Shown one piece after another: positions 1 to 13,500 of a stretch of DNA of 64,000 nucleotides (positions within the stretch are counted from its first letter, which is position 1; each line of letters begins with the position of its first letter). Both the position numbers and the translations under genes were made by a program. The DNA is from Larus michahellis. Lineage: Eukaryota; Chordata; Aves; Charadriiformes; Laridae. The notes beneath the pieces were generated by a model. The model did not search any database, was not told where the DNA came from, and worked only from the letters and a program-made list of their open reading frames with translations. The stretch is from assembly GCF_964199755.1 (NCBI RefSeq), contig NC_133896.1, forward strand, positions 174,655,092 to 174,719,091, read 5' to 3'.

Positions 1-2097
1 ACTGCAGCCCGGAAGAGCTGGAGGTGCCAGCTGGGCAGATAGACCACCTGAGAGCAACTTAGATGCCACAAAAATCAATAATGAACTCCCACATTTCCTG
101 ATAGATAAGAAAGGAAGACAACCAAGATGCTTGATGGTACCACATTACAGGCTCCAAGTCTTGCTGAAGAAGGAACTGGAACACACAGTTTAATGAACCA
201 AGTGTCATCAGGAGTAATGACCGTGTCTATTGTGGAACTTTATGCCCATATTTTCAGCTTTGAACCATAGTAAAGCAGGGGGAGGGTGGCTGGCTACAAA
301 AGGTAAGCTGTTGTGACAAAAAGCATGCTGTTGGATGATTTAGACATTCCTGTTGCAGAGAGAGGTGGCACGGTGCCCTGAGGAGAGCTCCTCGTCCCAG
401 CTCCTCCTGGCCATGTAGAAGTCTCCCTCTGCCTTCCAGAGCCTGAAAGTTTTGCCATCTGTTCTCACTTGAGGAAAATTCTCATTTTATCTTTTCCATT
501 TGTTTTAAGCAGTTTTTAAATAGGAGACACTCAAAATACAGGCTGTGCAATAGCATATGATACAGTTAATTTCTCTCGCCATCTAATGTTAACAACATAT
601 GGAGAGTGGCCTGAGCTGCCAAGGACATAAATCTATCCCTGCCTCCCGGTTTGTTCACTGAATCTCCATTTTTTATTACTGTACATTCCTCCAAAACACC
701 TGGTGGGGACCTTGCAGAGGAATGAATCCTGTTGTGCAGAAGAGACTCCTCTTCCCCTCACCCAAAAAAACCCAAAACACCTCCCATCAGTCTCCTTTCC
801 CCCAAATCCAGTTCCCGTTTCCATTGATAAAGCACATTCCTTTAATAAAACTGATTCATGTTTACAGTGTTATACAAATGTCTACAACACCGGGTGTTTC
901 TTCAACGTTGTCTGATTTGTGGGTGACTTCAGAGCTCCTGGCGGCAAGGGACACTAAGCATCAGCAAGAGCCAAACCAACGGCAGGCAGGTATTGTGCAA
1001 GCTTCCTCACCATTTTGCCAGCTGACCTCACTCCTGACCCGCCAGTTCGCTGCTATTCCCTTCCCATGCCAAACTATGCAGTGGTTTGGAGATGCACACA
1101 AATAAAGCATCAGTCTCTTTCCAACACGCTGAATTAACCAATGTTTGAACTCCAGTTTCAGGCTAAAGACATGTACACAAACCTTGAACTGCCCTGCAAC
1201 CAAAGTTTGGCATTTCGAGGTCGCTTGTTCAAAAGGCTGTCACTCTTGTACCTTTTATTAGTTACCGTAGTGAAACAGCAGGTGTAATATTGGGAAGCAA
1301 ATTGTAATGACAATTTTTTTGTAGAGTTGCAAATGGGCATACCTACAGGGCAGCTCACTGGAAAACCACTGGAACAGGGAGTGATACTGCAGACTTGAAA
1401 TGGGCATTTTTCTTTCACTTTCTGAGTACAATTTCAAGACAAACGTGGATGGTTTTGTCCTTCTCCCTGCCTACAGCATTAAACTATGCTTTTTTAGGTA
1501 CTGTAGACATGAAAGATGGACTCTGCTTGCAATCGACATGTGCCTCTAGTCTCTCACAACGCCTGAATGTGAACTCTAAAATGAAATAAAGTCCAAGATG
1601 TGAACCTGACAGGTGAAACCAGATGTTAATTGATGCTTGTTTATTCTCCTCTCTATATATCCTGTCTCTTTACACCATACGTAATGTATACATTTCATCT
1701 TCACTGTAGCAGTACAAATGTCTTTCAAGTCTGCCAGAGATGAAGGACTAAGCTGTCATCAGTACGGTCTCTGAACTCCTTTCTGTTAAAGCAAAAGTTA
1801 AGTAATTGAAGTTTACTGGTGATGTTTTCTTTAAAGATTCTTAGTTAACTGTCTGTGGGACAAATTCTGACAAGAGTTGTCCACAGAAGGTAACTCAGGA
1901 ATATTTCCATAAAAAATATACCTGACTGTATACTGACTGTATAACCTTGAGCAATAATTCTGTTTTTCAGTATTTACTGGAATATCATATGTTGAACTGG
2001 ATTATTCATTAGAAACTTCTTTTGCCATATTGTCTTGCATAGTATGAAGTCATCTGGGTTTCAAAGAATATGTAATGTTACATCTTTACTTTTTTCA
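1..2097. other. Intergenic, no feature seen
   Basis: Short open frames only, none with recognisable protein content. No repeat family is recognised. Confidence 0.6.
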
Positions 2098-2509
2098 GTG
2101 ATCAAGGGACTGGAGCACCTGTCTTATGAGGAAAGGCTGAGACACCTGGGTCTGTTCAGCCTGGAGAAGAGAAGGCAAGAGGGGATCTCATCAATGCTTA
2201 TAAATATCTAAAGGGCAAGTGTCAAGAGGATCGGGACAGACTTTTCAGTGGTGCCTGGGGACAGGACAAGGGAACTGAAACAAAGAAATTCCATGTCAAC
2301 ATGAGGAGGAACTTCTTTCCTTTGAGGGTGGCAGAGCACTGGAACAGGCTGCCCAGAGAGGTGGTGGAGTCTCCATCTCTGGAGACATTCAAAACCTGCC
2401 TGGACGCGTTCCTGTGCAACCTGCTCTAGGTGACCCTGCTCTGGCAGTGGGGTTGGACTAGATGATCTCCAGAGGTCCCTTCTAACCCCTACCATTCTGT
2501 GATTCTGTA
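2098..2509 (+). mobile_element. CR1 LINE fragment, 3' end
   Basis: It opens in the region encoding the end of the reverse transcriptase (GACTGGAGCACCTG... CTGTTCAGCCTGGAGAAG). It continues through the typical GAGGAGGAACTTC, CTGGAACAGGCTGCCCAGAG and GTTGGACTAGATGATCTCC segments, and ends in the short ATTCTGTGATTCTGT repeat. It is 5' truncated, as most CR1 copies are. The frame is broken. Confidence 0.95.
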
Positions 2510-4373
2510 ATCACTTCTGTTAATTATTTTGACGCGTGTTTGGGGCTTTCCCTGCCCCCAGTTTCTAGTTCTTAATCCCCCCTTTTTTGGGAATACATTA
2601 AGTCTAAAGAATACCAACCTGCAACAAATAGTATTTCAAGTATCATTTCTGGATAAATCAATCTAGAGGTTCCTCTGTTTGCAGAAGACCCCCAGCCCTC
2701 GTAGCGTCAAGAGGAAGAGGAGGACGCAGGAGTGCGGACTGCTGTGCCCCATCCAGACAGTTGCTGGGATCTCTCCTTGTAAAGCACAACATGCCGGATC
2801 CGAACCCATTGCTTTTTTTTTTGCGCTTGGATGCCCTACCCCTTTCAAAAGCAGTGAAAGCAAGCAGGCTGTGGGCTGCGAGCTCTATTTTATCACTGTG
2901 TCAACAATAGCGCAGGCCTCTGCGTTTAGCAAGAGCTGTTTGCTTTAGGCCTGAGCGGCCTCTCACAGGCCAGGGCAGACAGTGCACACCACCAGTTCCA
3001 CCACCAGTTGCCTATTTATTTATTTTTTTGGCATTGATAAAGCAAGATGTAAAAAATTCTGTGTCCAGCCTCTGTATTTCACGGCTGGCGAGCTCAGGTC
3101 AAGCTCTCTCAGCCTGGTTCGGGTGCCAGGGAGAGGGGACAGGGAGGAGATGAAGGCGGCCGCAGGGCAGAGAGCAGGAGGAGCTCCCTCCCATCCCCGC
3201 TGTTTGCCGATGCGCAAAGGAGCCTTGCAAATAGGTCACTCATTAAAAGTTTATATAGCTGAATTCAGGAAGCCTCCTCTCAGTGGAACAACGGCAAAGG
3301 GAGCAGAGGAAAAAAAAAAAAAACAAAAAAAAAAAGAAAAAAGGTTTTTATTGAGCCTTCTGGGTGGGCACAACCACCAGGCCCGAAGGTGATGCCCAGG
3401 TGAAGCATTACCTTCCAGATACCCATCCAGCCCCTCAGAGAGGGGCCGGTTATCAATTACCCTTGTGTCAACAACAGCTCTGCAATCCATTCTGTACCTT
3501 TTTACAAAAACCCAAAGGAGGAAAACTTGACTACAATATTAAGTCACATTTGCCGTGTCTTCTTTATAACCCAAAACACTAATTGAGATTTTTTTTTTTT
3601 TTTTTTAAATCAGACTAAACCCCATTCCTACAAAAGAGGCCTCTCTTCTTAACTCCTCCTCTCTTCGAAAGCAAGGGGACTGCTTAGAAATGCAAAGCGA
3701 AGATTATGTGCTAACGTTGGCAGGATTTGAGGCCTTACAGCTTGTGAAACTATCCGAAACGTGGTCTCTCTGGCTGGGCAGAGCAAGCGTATTCGGTAAC
3801 ACACCTCCCTTTCATAATTGTTCGGACCCAGGGATATTTTCAGAGCTCGCTGCAACTCCCTTCCTTTGTACGGAAACCAGCCCGACAGAAGATGGGACGT
3901 GGAGCAGAGTCAGGAGCGGGGAGGCACTCCTACCTCTCACAGGAGGAAAATTAAATATTAACATGCACCTTCTGCTACCTGCCTGGAAGTCACACACAGG
4001 CACAGCATTTTAACTGGTATAGTGGTGGCAAAGGCGGGATTGAGCTTTCAAGTGGCAGTAGACCCTTACGTTCCCCAGTGGCCACAATTAAACGCTCAAG
4101 TCCTTCAGCTTATTGAGCTATGCTTCAGATCACTTCTTATTTCATATAACAGACTAAAACATTCAGGCTTAACCTTCCAATTCACAAGAAAATCCTGCTT
4201 AGTTTGGAGCAACCAAATCAGTTTCCCAGAGCTGAGAGAGGGAATCTAGACAACTTCTTAAAGACTACAAAGGCTTCTTCCAGGTTTTCATCTGATGGAG
4301 CTTGCAGCTAAGTAAATTTGCAGCATAATGAAAGTAGGTTTTAAGGTTATGCTCACATTACCCAATGAAGGAG
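2510..4373. other. Intergenic; A-rich tract, possible non-coding conserved patch
   Basis: It includes an A-rich low-complexity stretch at about 3309-3344 and a T18-like run near 3591. The moderately GC-rich segment at about 3080-3480 is unlike its surroundings, but I see no gene or repeat in it. Confidence 0.4.
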
Positions 4374-4432
4374 TCAGGGATTGAACGCAAGCACCAGAGC
4401 CCCAGTCTTCTGCACTGCTTAGCTGTTAGGGT
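4374..4432 (-). mobile_element. MIR-like SINE relic
   Basis: Read on the minus strand it shows the tRNA-derived half of a MIR: GGGATTGAACGCAAG and CCAGAGCCCCAGTCTTCTGC match the complement of the MIR B-box region. It is old and diverged. Confidence 0.45.
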
Positions 4433-4536
4433 CATTCTCCGGTGCTATTTTGGACGGCTCTAGCTAAACTCTCTCCCCATGACCAAACTTGGATGCAGTT
4501 CTGGCAAGAAATTATTCCAGAGGAGGCTCCCAAAAG

Positions 4537-4612
4537 GCAGCGTGGCTCAGACTGCACCAGGTTCGAGTCTCTTTCCTCTGCTACTGTCTCAGTCCTTGTC
4601 ATGGATGGAAAT
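4537..4612 (+). mobile_element. MIR-like SINE relic
   Basis: GGCAGCGTGGCTCAGACTGC then CCAGGTTCGAGTCTC resemble the head and B box of a MIR with an internal deletion, followed by a CTCTGCTACT segment. It is tRNA-like only through its SINE origin; no acceptor stem can be drawn. Confidence 0.45.
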
Positions 4613-4803
4613 ATTTGACACGGTTATGAGTTAGCAGCGATTCAAAATTTATTAATGATTTGAGGTAGACCAAGAGGTTGAATTTCAGCAGCACTTAATC
4701 ATTAACCAATTTAAAGATCTGTAAAATGATTTAACAAAATAATTGAACAGCGACTTAATTACAGATTTGAAGATGACAAGATTCACACTAACTTACTATA
4801 AGG

Positions 4804-4880
4804 GATCCCAAATCAATACATATACATATGAGCAAAAGCACAGATCTCAAATTAATGCATATACATATAAGCAAAGCATG
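4804..4880. repeat. Local tandem duplication, 39-bp period
   Basis: GATCCCAAATCAATACATAT at 4804 recurs in diverged form at 4843 (GATCTCAAATTAATGCATAT), each followed by ACATATRAGCAAA. Confidence 0.8.
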
Positions 4881-5033
4881 TAAGTGCGCACGCACACACT
4901 GGTCACACACCAAAAACTATCTCAACAGCCTTTTGAACCCTCGAGCACTCAAAGATATTGCAGATCGTCTGCATCATGCTAGAAAGGCATAGGTTTGAAA
5001 AGTGGTGATATAGGCCACATCTCAGGTGCTTTG

Positions 5034-5595
5034 AATCACAGAATGATAGGGTTGGAAGGGACCTCTGGAGATCATCTAGTCCAACCCCACTGCCAGAGCA
5101 GGGTCACCTAGAGCAGGTTGCACAGGAATGCATCCAGGCAGGTTTGGAATGTCTCCAGAGATGGAGACTCCACCACCTCTCTGGGCAGCCTGTTCCAGTG
5201 CTCTGCCACCCTCAAAGGAAAGAAGTTCCTCCTCATGTTGACATGGAACTTCCTATGCTCAAGTTTGTGCCCATTACCGCTTGTCCTGTCCCCGGGCACC
5301 ACTGAAAAGAGCCTGGCCCCATCCTCCTGACACACACACTTTAAGTATTTATAAGCATTGATAAGATCCCTCCTCAGTCATCTTAATCCAGACAAAAAAG
5401 ACCTAAATCCCTCAGCCTTTCCTCACAGGAGAGGTGTTCCAGTCCCCTAATCATCTTGGTAGCCCTTTGCTGCACCCTCTCCAGCAGTTCCCTGTCCTTC
5501 TTGAGCCGGGGAGCCCAGAACTGGACACAGTACTCCAGGTGTGGCCTCACCAAGCAGAGTAGAGGGGGAGGATGACCTCCCTCGACCTGCTGGCT
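5034..5595 (-). mobile_element. CR1 LINE fragment, 3' end with reverse-transcriptase tail
   Basis: Reading the minus strand, the frame gives [35 protein letters not shown] and [15 protein letters not shown], the end of the CR1 reverse transcriptase. The 3' region follows and ends at AATCACAGAATGATAGG on the plus strand. It is 5' truncated. Confidence 0.95.
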
Positions 5596-7384
5596 TAAAG
5601 CATAAATGCAAAACAATGCTTCTGTCTTCAGATCCAACAGCAGCCAAGGCCTCGTGGTGTGGACGCAGGCAGTGTGGATGCAGCCACCTCTGCTGGGTCG
5701 CCGTAGCGTGGAGGTAAGCCACGCCGGGCCACTGGCCTGTGGGCCGAGAATCCCTTTCTGCAGCTGAGATATTTAGCAGTATACTAAGAGTCCCAGGCTG
5801 TCTGAAAATTGGTTTAATTCATGACAGCACAAGTCCCTAAGCCCCATCTAGAAAGAGTTGTCTCCATCCGCTGAGCAGCACTCCTGCAGCAGGGTTTGTT
5901 ACTCTTCAGGCCAAGCTGCTAAGTAAGACTCAGAACTGGTAGAGTTCCCGCTTTTGCTGGGGGCGGATTCAAGGATCGAACAGGCGCTGTAGGTCTAAGA
6001 GCACTTGTGTGACCTCTCGAAATGTCAAAATCGCTAAGGTAGCAATTAATCCCAAATTAACAGCTACAAATACTGTTCAAAAACTCAGTAAATGAGCTGT
6101 GAACGTGACATATTTTGACTAGCAGCTCCCTGCGTGGCACTCAACGCACCTTGACAGCTCTATCATGAAAACACGCAGCCCCCACAAGCCATACCGAAAG
6201 GGAGCCTGGCCATACAAATTGGTTTCTCTCATCTTTGTAAAAAACTAGCTACTCTAATCACAATGATATACCAAAATACTGGGGAAAGGAGTCCCACAGC
6301 TCAACGGCATGTTTTGTGGAAAAAAAATTTGACATCTGCATACTTTCTTCATTATGTCCCCTCAGTTTTTGGATCAGAATGGAGACAGCAGATGATCTTT
6401 ATTTACTTGTGAAGCAAAGTCTGTAAAAAACCCAGGACCATTCCATTCGAAACAGCGCAGAGTGAAGTCTATTGCCAAATACAAGGCAGGATCCTGAGGG
6501 AACTGACAACTCTGGAAGCTGTGGTATCCTTGGCACAGATGTGCCCGAAGGGCAGCAACACTGGAAGCTGGGGAAAATTGCTCAACTGAATTTCAAAGAA
6601 AGAAAAGCAGTTTTCCCACAAATGAGGAACTCCACAGTAAGCTTCAGTGTGACCAAAAGTTATTGTTTTCTTACGAACCTGCAGAGCACATTTTGTAAAA
6701 GGTACTGAAAGGTGCAGTTTGCAGCCCAAATACTTTTCAGGGATGATTCAGTTGACTCCATTCTGGATACAGCTTTGGGTGGAAAAAAAGCATAATTTGC
6801 CAGTGCATCTCTTGATCTGACTATAGAGTAATCTTTGGTGACTAGCTTCGACTAGATGACTAAATTTTTAGGCAAAGGAAATTAGATGACGTGAGTCCTG
6901 TTCCAAGTGATTCAGATACTTAAGCCTACAGTTAGTCTGAAATAGGAAACACGGGAGAATAACCGGGTGCCACGTATGGAGGAAAAGGCCTCGTGGAAGC
7001 GACAATTTTCAGAACAATTAAGAAAATTGACAGCATCCAGTGCTCTGAGCGCTGAGATGTTTCAACAGGCTGTCAGGAAATAGCGAAAGACCCAGCATCC
7101 CTTTTCAGTGCTGGAAATGTGGGCAATTCATTAAAGATTGGATACTCTTTCTCTCAAAATGATTTCTCCCCTTTGTCACTGGACAGCTGAGCACTTTCCA
7201 GGGCTGCTTGGTAACCCAGAGACCTGGATGACATCCCTCCTTGGGCAGGATTTGCCTGGCAAAAGAGCACTGGGAGTGTCAGGGTGCTGTGGAAGGAGCC
7301 ACTTGGAGCACAACCATCATTGAAACTCAGTCAGCGCTGATGACGACCAATGGGGATAATGAAGCACTGGGACATGTCATGCGG
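5596..7384. other. Intergenic, no feature seen
   Basis: Unique-looking AT-rich sequence. The small open frames at 6469-6729 lie on both strands and show no family features. Confidence 0.6.
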
Positions 7385-7530
7385 GGAGCATGGGGAATCA
7401 CTGGGCTCTGGGGTTTTCAAGATCCTGCTGACAAAGTCTTAAGCGATGTGGTCTGAATTCAGCACTGGCCCTGCTTTGAACAGGAGCTTGCACTAGATCA
7501 CCTCCTGTGCTCCCCTCCAACCCAAATGAC
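7385..7530 (+). mobile_element. Diverged CR1 3' fragment
   Basis: GGGGTTTTCAAGATCCTGCT, then GGTCTGAATTCAGCACTGGC, CCTGCTTTGAACAGGAGCTT and CACTAGATCACCTCC follow the order of an older CR1 subfamily tail. There is no intact frame. Confidence 0.7.
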
Positions 7531-10500
7531 TAGTCCTGCAGTGAGTGTGGGAACTATCTTGCCCAAAGAAAAGCAGATAAGAGGCCACCCAACGCTATAA
7601 CCTAGTTATGGCACTCAAATAGGAGTTGGGATACTCCAGGAAAGAGATTTTCCTTCATATAGAAATAATCCAGAGAGCAGGAACTCAGCTTCAACCTGTT
7701 GTATACCCAAGCAATACACCTAAAACTGGGTTCGTAAAGGAACTTAAACGTTATATACATCAGCCTGATGTTCATTTCTCACTATCATGAAAAAAGATGT
7801 AGTTAACATGGGTACGCAAGATGTGCTGATGCTCAGAGTGGCCCAAAAGGCATAAACTTGAGCCTGACCAAGTTTGTTTTACCCCAGTTGCAAGCAGCCA
7901 TCTCCGACCCAAGTTGGCTCCACATGGAAATTTCTGCACGATATTTCCCATTAATCCAGATAGTAGAGACACAGCCAAGGAAACCAAAGACAGCTCTGCA
8001 TGCAGCTCACCCAGTTGAGAGGGCTTACTAGCTCAGGATCCAGCACAGAGGGTGGCCATGATAACTTCTGCAAACTCAAACCTAAATCAAGGCTCTTCGC
8101 CATGTAGTTGCCACGATGAGCGCAGAGCTGGCAGCCAGACAAGACCAGAGCAGGTGTCAGCCCATGGCCTTCACGGATTCATCATGCAGATAAGCTGCCT
8201 CTGGACAGCTGAGAGTTAACCGTATGGTATTTCTCATTTGAAGGGCAAAACAATTCTGTACTAATTAGGAGCACAAATACTACTGGATTGCATTTTATGC
8301 ATTTCACAAATCCCAAATCTGGATTAAATCACACGCGCTAGCTGTTTAATTGCTTTTGTAACACAGATGCTGTATAATTAGAAGCTCTAAAAAAGATGGG
8401 GAGTGGTACTGTGCTGAGCACTGCACAAGCATTAACACAGGCCTCAAAAAACAGAACTGAAAAAAATCCAAGGAAATAAAGATGCAAAAAATCACCATTA
8501 TCACTGCAATTTATAGTTTAGGGCTGAGCTGAAGAAGTAATAAATGGTCTGCTGAAACTTCCAAAGCAAACCAAAAGCAAACCTCACTAGATTTTTATTT
8601 TTTATTTTTTTGAAACACACACCATCTTTTCTCTTGATATCATTGCAAAATAAATGTGTACTATATATACATAAAATACTGTAGGTATAAAATATAAAAT
8701 ACAGTAGGTCGCTTTATGGACACAGACCACAGACAGAGATCAAATTCCATATATAGCACTTCTATAGCCCAACTATCATCATGAGAAAGACTACAACAGC
8801 AGCAGGGAAATAACAACAAACATACAAAAACGGCTTTGTGATAACATTTACTGGCTGCAAACTTCGTAATTACTTCTGATTTAGTTGATTTTTGAAAGCA
8901 AAAATCAAATGAAGAACAATGTATCTTCCTATATTCTGAAACTATTCATTTTTGTACCACAGATTCAACAAAGATGAAGGGTCTTCTTGCACTATGCTTC
9001 TTCAAGAGACCTGAGGAAGGCAAGAATTGTGCATCTTGCGTTACACATACATGTCGGAGTTACCCTATACACCCAGTCTTAAGAACCGTGCTCCCTTCAC
9101 AACATCCCGTTGAAGAGTCTCATCATGAGGGGGAGGGGAAGAAATCCCACCACTCTCAGTTTCTCAGAAAATGGCAAGTGCACAAAATTTTAAGTCAGTT
9201 ATCATCATAGGACAGATACATTCCTTGACTTACAAAATCATGAATTTTCTCTCTAGGGAATTTTTATATGATGGATTATATATATATGTTAAAGGTGGGA
9301 AGACTCTAAATACAAATTCGGTTATAAGAACATAATTGGAAGAACACTTTCTTCTGCTGAGTTTTTATTAACACTGATGATTTGCAAGGCAAGACCTTGC
9401 AGAACTAAAGTTCGTATTGCATGACTGGCCAGGATGAAAACTGAAAAGCTGCGACTTAAATTTATTTTTTCCCCCCTTTGTTTTATTTCTTGGGTATGAC
9501 ACCTTGATCAACTTGATTCTTAAATTCTTGATAACTCATTGCTCTTGAAACCTCCCTAAGTAATTTCCACGTTCATGGTTCCAAGGAGGACAATCCTCTA
9601 AGAACAACCAAATTAAGTGACTCAGCTTTTAAGAACTGCAACATTTACCCTTTAGCTGTCTACATGCCTCAAAGGGAAAAAAGCTTCATACAAATTAAAT
9701 GTAAAAATCAAAGTCAGAAGCAAGTAAAAAAAACACTCAAGCATAAAAAATTTAACACGATATTTGAAAATTTTCATTCAGTGAAATCATGTATTACATT
9801 AGAAACTACTAGTAAGAACTATTCATATTTTGGTTTATGTTTCTCCTACAGCTGTTGCTGTAATTGGATAAATAACATTTCTAGTAATCAGCAATTTCTC
9901 TTAAAAAGTGTAAATTTTATGAGTAAAGCAGTAATTCCTAAGACGCCAGTCACAAATCTCAGCAAACCCTTTGTACAGGGTAGTTATAGAGAGGTCCACC
10001 CAAGATCCGCAGCAAGTGTTCATGAACGCATTGTACCCATCCAAAAGATTTAAAAAAAAAAAAAAAAAAACAAACGTGCTGGGAGAGAACATATCTTTTT
10101 CCACCATAAACTGAACCTCAAGTAGCCACTACACTAAGTGAAATGGTAAGAAAGCTGCCCAGCATCATGACATTTGTGACAAAGTATAAAATTGACAACA
10201 CCAATTTCTTCATTAACGTAAGCCTCGCTGTTGCAAGAGCTGAGAAGGCTGCGTATGTATAATGCAGATTGTACGAAGACAGGGCTGTAGACTGCATTCC
10301 TGCTGGCAAGGCAGGGAAAGAGCCAGAGGCCTTTCCCATGGGGCCAGCTAGGCTAACAACTGCTGGCCAAGTGCCTTCGTGGACAGTCAGCTGGGACCTC
10401 CTTCTCTCCGTCCAAGTGGAGGAGAGTTTGCTATTCCTGTTGTCTCCATGAAGAAAAGCAAAGCCAAGGGCCCTTTTCACAGACACAAAAGATGCCCAAA

Positions 10501-13500
10501 GTGGCTGGTCAACTGGGGAGGAAGGGGCTGAGGACGAGACCCAGATGTGCTCCCATCATCTTGCCAGAAACATCTGCTACATCAGCTCTTGCAAACCCAG
10601 AGTTAGAAGTCCAGGCACTCCTCCTCCTCCCCTCGTTTCTCTTGCTCCCTTCACAGTGGATCTCTGTTTAACACGCAGCAATCTCAGCTCAAACCCATGA
10701 CGTATCCAGAGCATGCTGGGCAGCGGGACTCACCATCCTTATGGAGGAGGAATCACGTAGAGACCCGAGCCAAGCCATACGTAACCTGCCAAGTCCAACG
10801 TGTCACATCAGCTTTCAGTCAGAATTCAGAAACTTAATTTAAGTCTCCTGAATGCGTACACTTAATTTTTTTCAGCCACAGAATTAGGCTGTCAGCATTT
10901 CTTGCATTTAACATATTGCCCATGTGATGATGAACACCAGCAGAACCAGAGTAAGTGTTGCAAGTTTCCTACAAAAAAAACAACAACCCCAAAACCGACA
11001 ACTCAGGGAAAAAATAGCAGCACTTGAGAATCCAAAGTACAGCAACACTAAAACTGACTACCAATAATTATTTACAATAGAAGTTCCTGATTTTGCTTAA
11101 CGGCAGCATCAGACTATCCTCAAAGTAACAGCTTTTAAGTGGAATCTGATTCACATTTCAGATAGAAATAGTAGTATTTGGCTTATCAATTTAACCTGCA
11201 GAAATTATTTCCCCTGTTGTGTATACGGAGAAGTGAACTGATAGGGCTGTCTTCAGAAGCTCCTTGTTCCAAGAGGTACCGAGGTAAATTTGATCCAGCA
11301 AAAACAATTTGTCATCCATATAAAGACTTTTATGAAAGTTGCAAGAGACATTGTCAAACTTGTTCATTAATTACAAGTCAGTTAGAGATGCAAAGAAGAG
11401 CAGACCAGCTAAGCAATGGTCCCGCAGGTGCTCATGCTACGAATTACGTGACGATTAGCGCTGGCTTTATTCCAGTAACGCTTCCACCAGCAACGCTACC
11501 GCAATTACATTAAACGACAAGGCTCAATTAATGAACGCATGCAAATGAAGCTTGCCTTGTAGTTATTTTACTAAGAATTTATAGCAGCAGCAGCCTGTTC
11601 CATGTGCAACTGGGCATTTGGAAGTTACGAGACTACACCAACCTAGAAAATTAAGAAGGATGGGCATCCGTGCAGCCACGTATAATGACGAATCAATGAA
11701 CAACTTCTCCTATTACACCAAGAATACCCCCACAAACACTGTGTGTTTCTTTGACCACAAGAAAAATTAAGAGTGAAGACTACAAGAGCAGATGTAAAAA
11801 CATGGGGATAACTGTAACCATCCCTCAATATGAGAGAACCAAATTATTTTAAAACTTTTTGAATATATATCTTTGTCTTACACTAAAAAAATATGAATAA
11901 TAACTGGAGCGCTGATGCTGTTTACAATACTTTTAGGCCTCGCTGCTTGCAAGTTTCCTTATGTAGAAAATATACCAAAAACAAAAATACAGGAAAGCTG
12001 ACTTTTCATTCATTTGGGAAGGGCGGGGAGAAAAACCACAATTATGTATCAGAAAAAAAATGTTTAAAGTCAATCACGCAGACACTTCAGGAGCTAAAGG
12101 AAATTATACTTCTGTCTGTTCTTGCTGGGTGCGTAACAAGCACACCGAGAAAGGAGAAGGGGCATGGAGATGGAAAGGATATGCTAAATAGAGAAGATAG
12201 AGATGATAAATATATCCTTGGAATTATAAAGATAAGGATCTTAGGATGGTGGAAAAGAAAAATATACATAGGACAAAAAAAAAATACACTGGACTCTATT
12301 GTTTCTGGGTAGCTGTGCACGTCTGCATGATTAGAAATTTCTTTCTTCCTTATTGAGAGAGATCTATTTCCATAGCAGAGGTTATTCCCCTTCTCTTCAG
12401 AAGTCCAGGAAGCAATCGTAATTTCACGAGATGAACTTTCTGTTCAAAGCGAACGATGAAGCAACCACACAGGAGGGAATAATGTGGAGCATTCTGGGAA
12501 AACACTCTCAAAAAGGGGAAAAGAGATGAAAAGCTTTCTGATATTAGGATAACACGTTAACAAAAACCACTTCTCCTCACCTGCCGTCATCATTCAAAGG
12601 GAGGGAAGCAGACCCCAAAAGAGTCGTGTGTTGAAACCGGGTTAAAAGGTGCTGCAGGATGAGGGCAGTGTCCGTGCTGTAGGTGAGGCAGCAAAGTCAA
12701 AGCTTGGAGACAACCTCCTCTCCGTAAGGGGACCGGATGCGTGAGTGATGGATCATTTCTGAAATGCGTTAACAGAGTCACAGGGTACTTGAGTCACATT
12801 GAAGATGCCCATCTTCCTGTGGTGTCCACATCAATAAAAGTGGAAGACAAAACTAAAGACATTACGTTCATGCCAGTTGCTCAAATAAAATGGAACTTTC
12901 TCTCCCCATCTCCGCCTCCCCAAGCTGTTTTTGCCCCAAACTTCAAAGCCTTATTTGCATTCATACAAAATCTGTTTACAGTCAACTTCACTGCAATACG
13001 GGAGCTCCCCCCCGCCCTCCACCCTAAGACACAAAGCAAAGCTGGCCAGGTGTCTCTAAACCACAGAGCCAGCTGCTCCTAACCAAGCTCACAGGAAATA
13101 GCAAGGAAAATATGCAGCATTTGACACATCTGGAATAGATTGCAGAGTCTTTGAAAACAGTGTCCCAATTCCCTTCCTCCCGCTGATGAGATTTCAGGCT
13201 ACCAAACTGCTGCATCAACTACAGAGGATTAGATAACGTGTACATTTTTAACCCTACATATTCTTTCTGTCCAAATGAGAATTTTTCCAAACTAGTCCAG
13301 AAAAAAAACCCAACAACAAACACCACAACAAAACCAAGTGTCTGTACGAAGCTTTCTATAAAATGCAGTGGAGCAAACAAAAATAAATCAATCAGAAGCC
13401 TGCTACTTAATATGGGAAAATTGATAATAGTACCAGTTGATATTGGTAAACGTAGAAGATGAATCACTATTGCATGCTTTGTTGTATTAACTCATTAAAA

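Noticed and set aside
4537..4612. Possible tRNA gene (GGTTCGAGTC B box)
   Set aside because: No acceptor or anticodon stem can be formed; it fits a MIR relic better.
5383..5722. Open frames resembling a polymerase tail
   Set aside because: They are the truncated CR1 reverse transcriptase, not a host gene.
10118..10486. 122-codon minus-strand frame downstream of NDFIP2
   Set aside because: No domain, no splice context and no composition unlike its surroundings; length is within chance.
11893..12312. 139-codon plus-strand frame
   Set aside because: Lysine- and isoleucine-rich translation of AT-rich DNA with no recognisable family.
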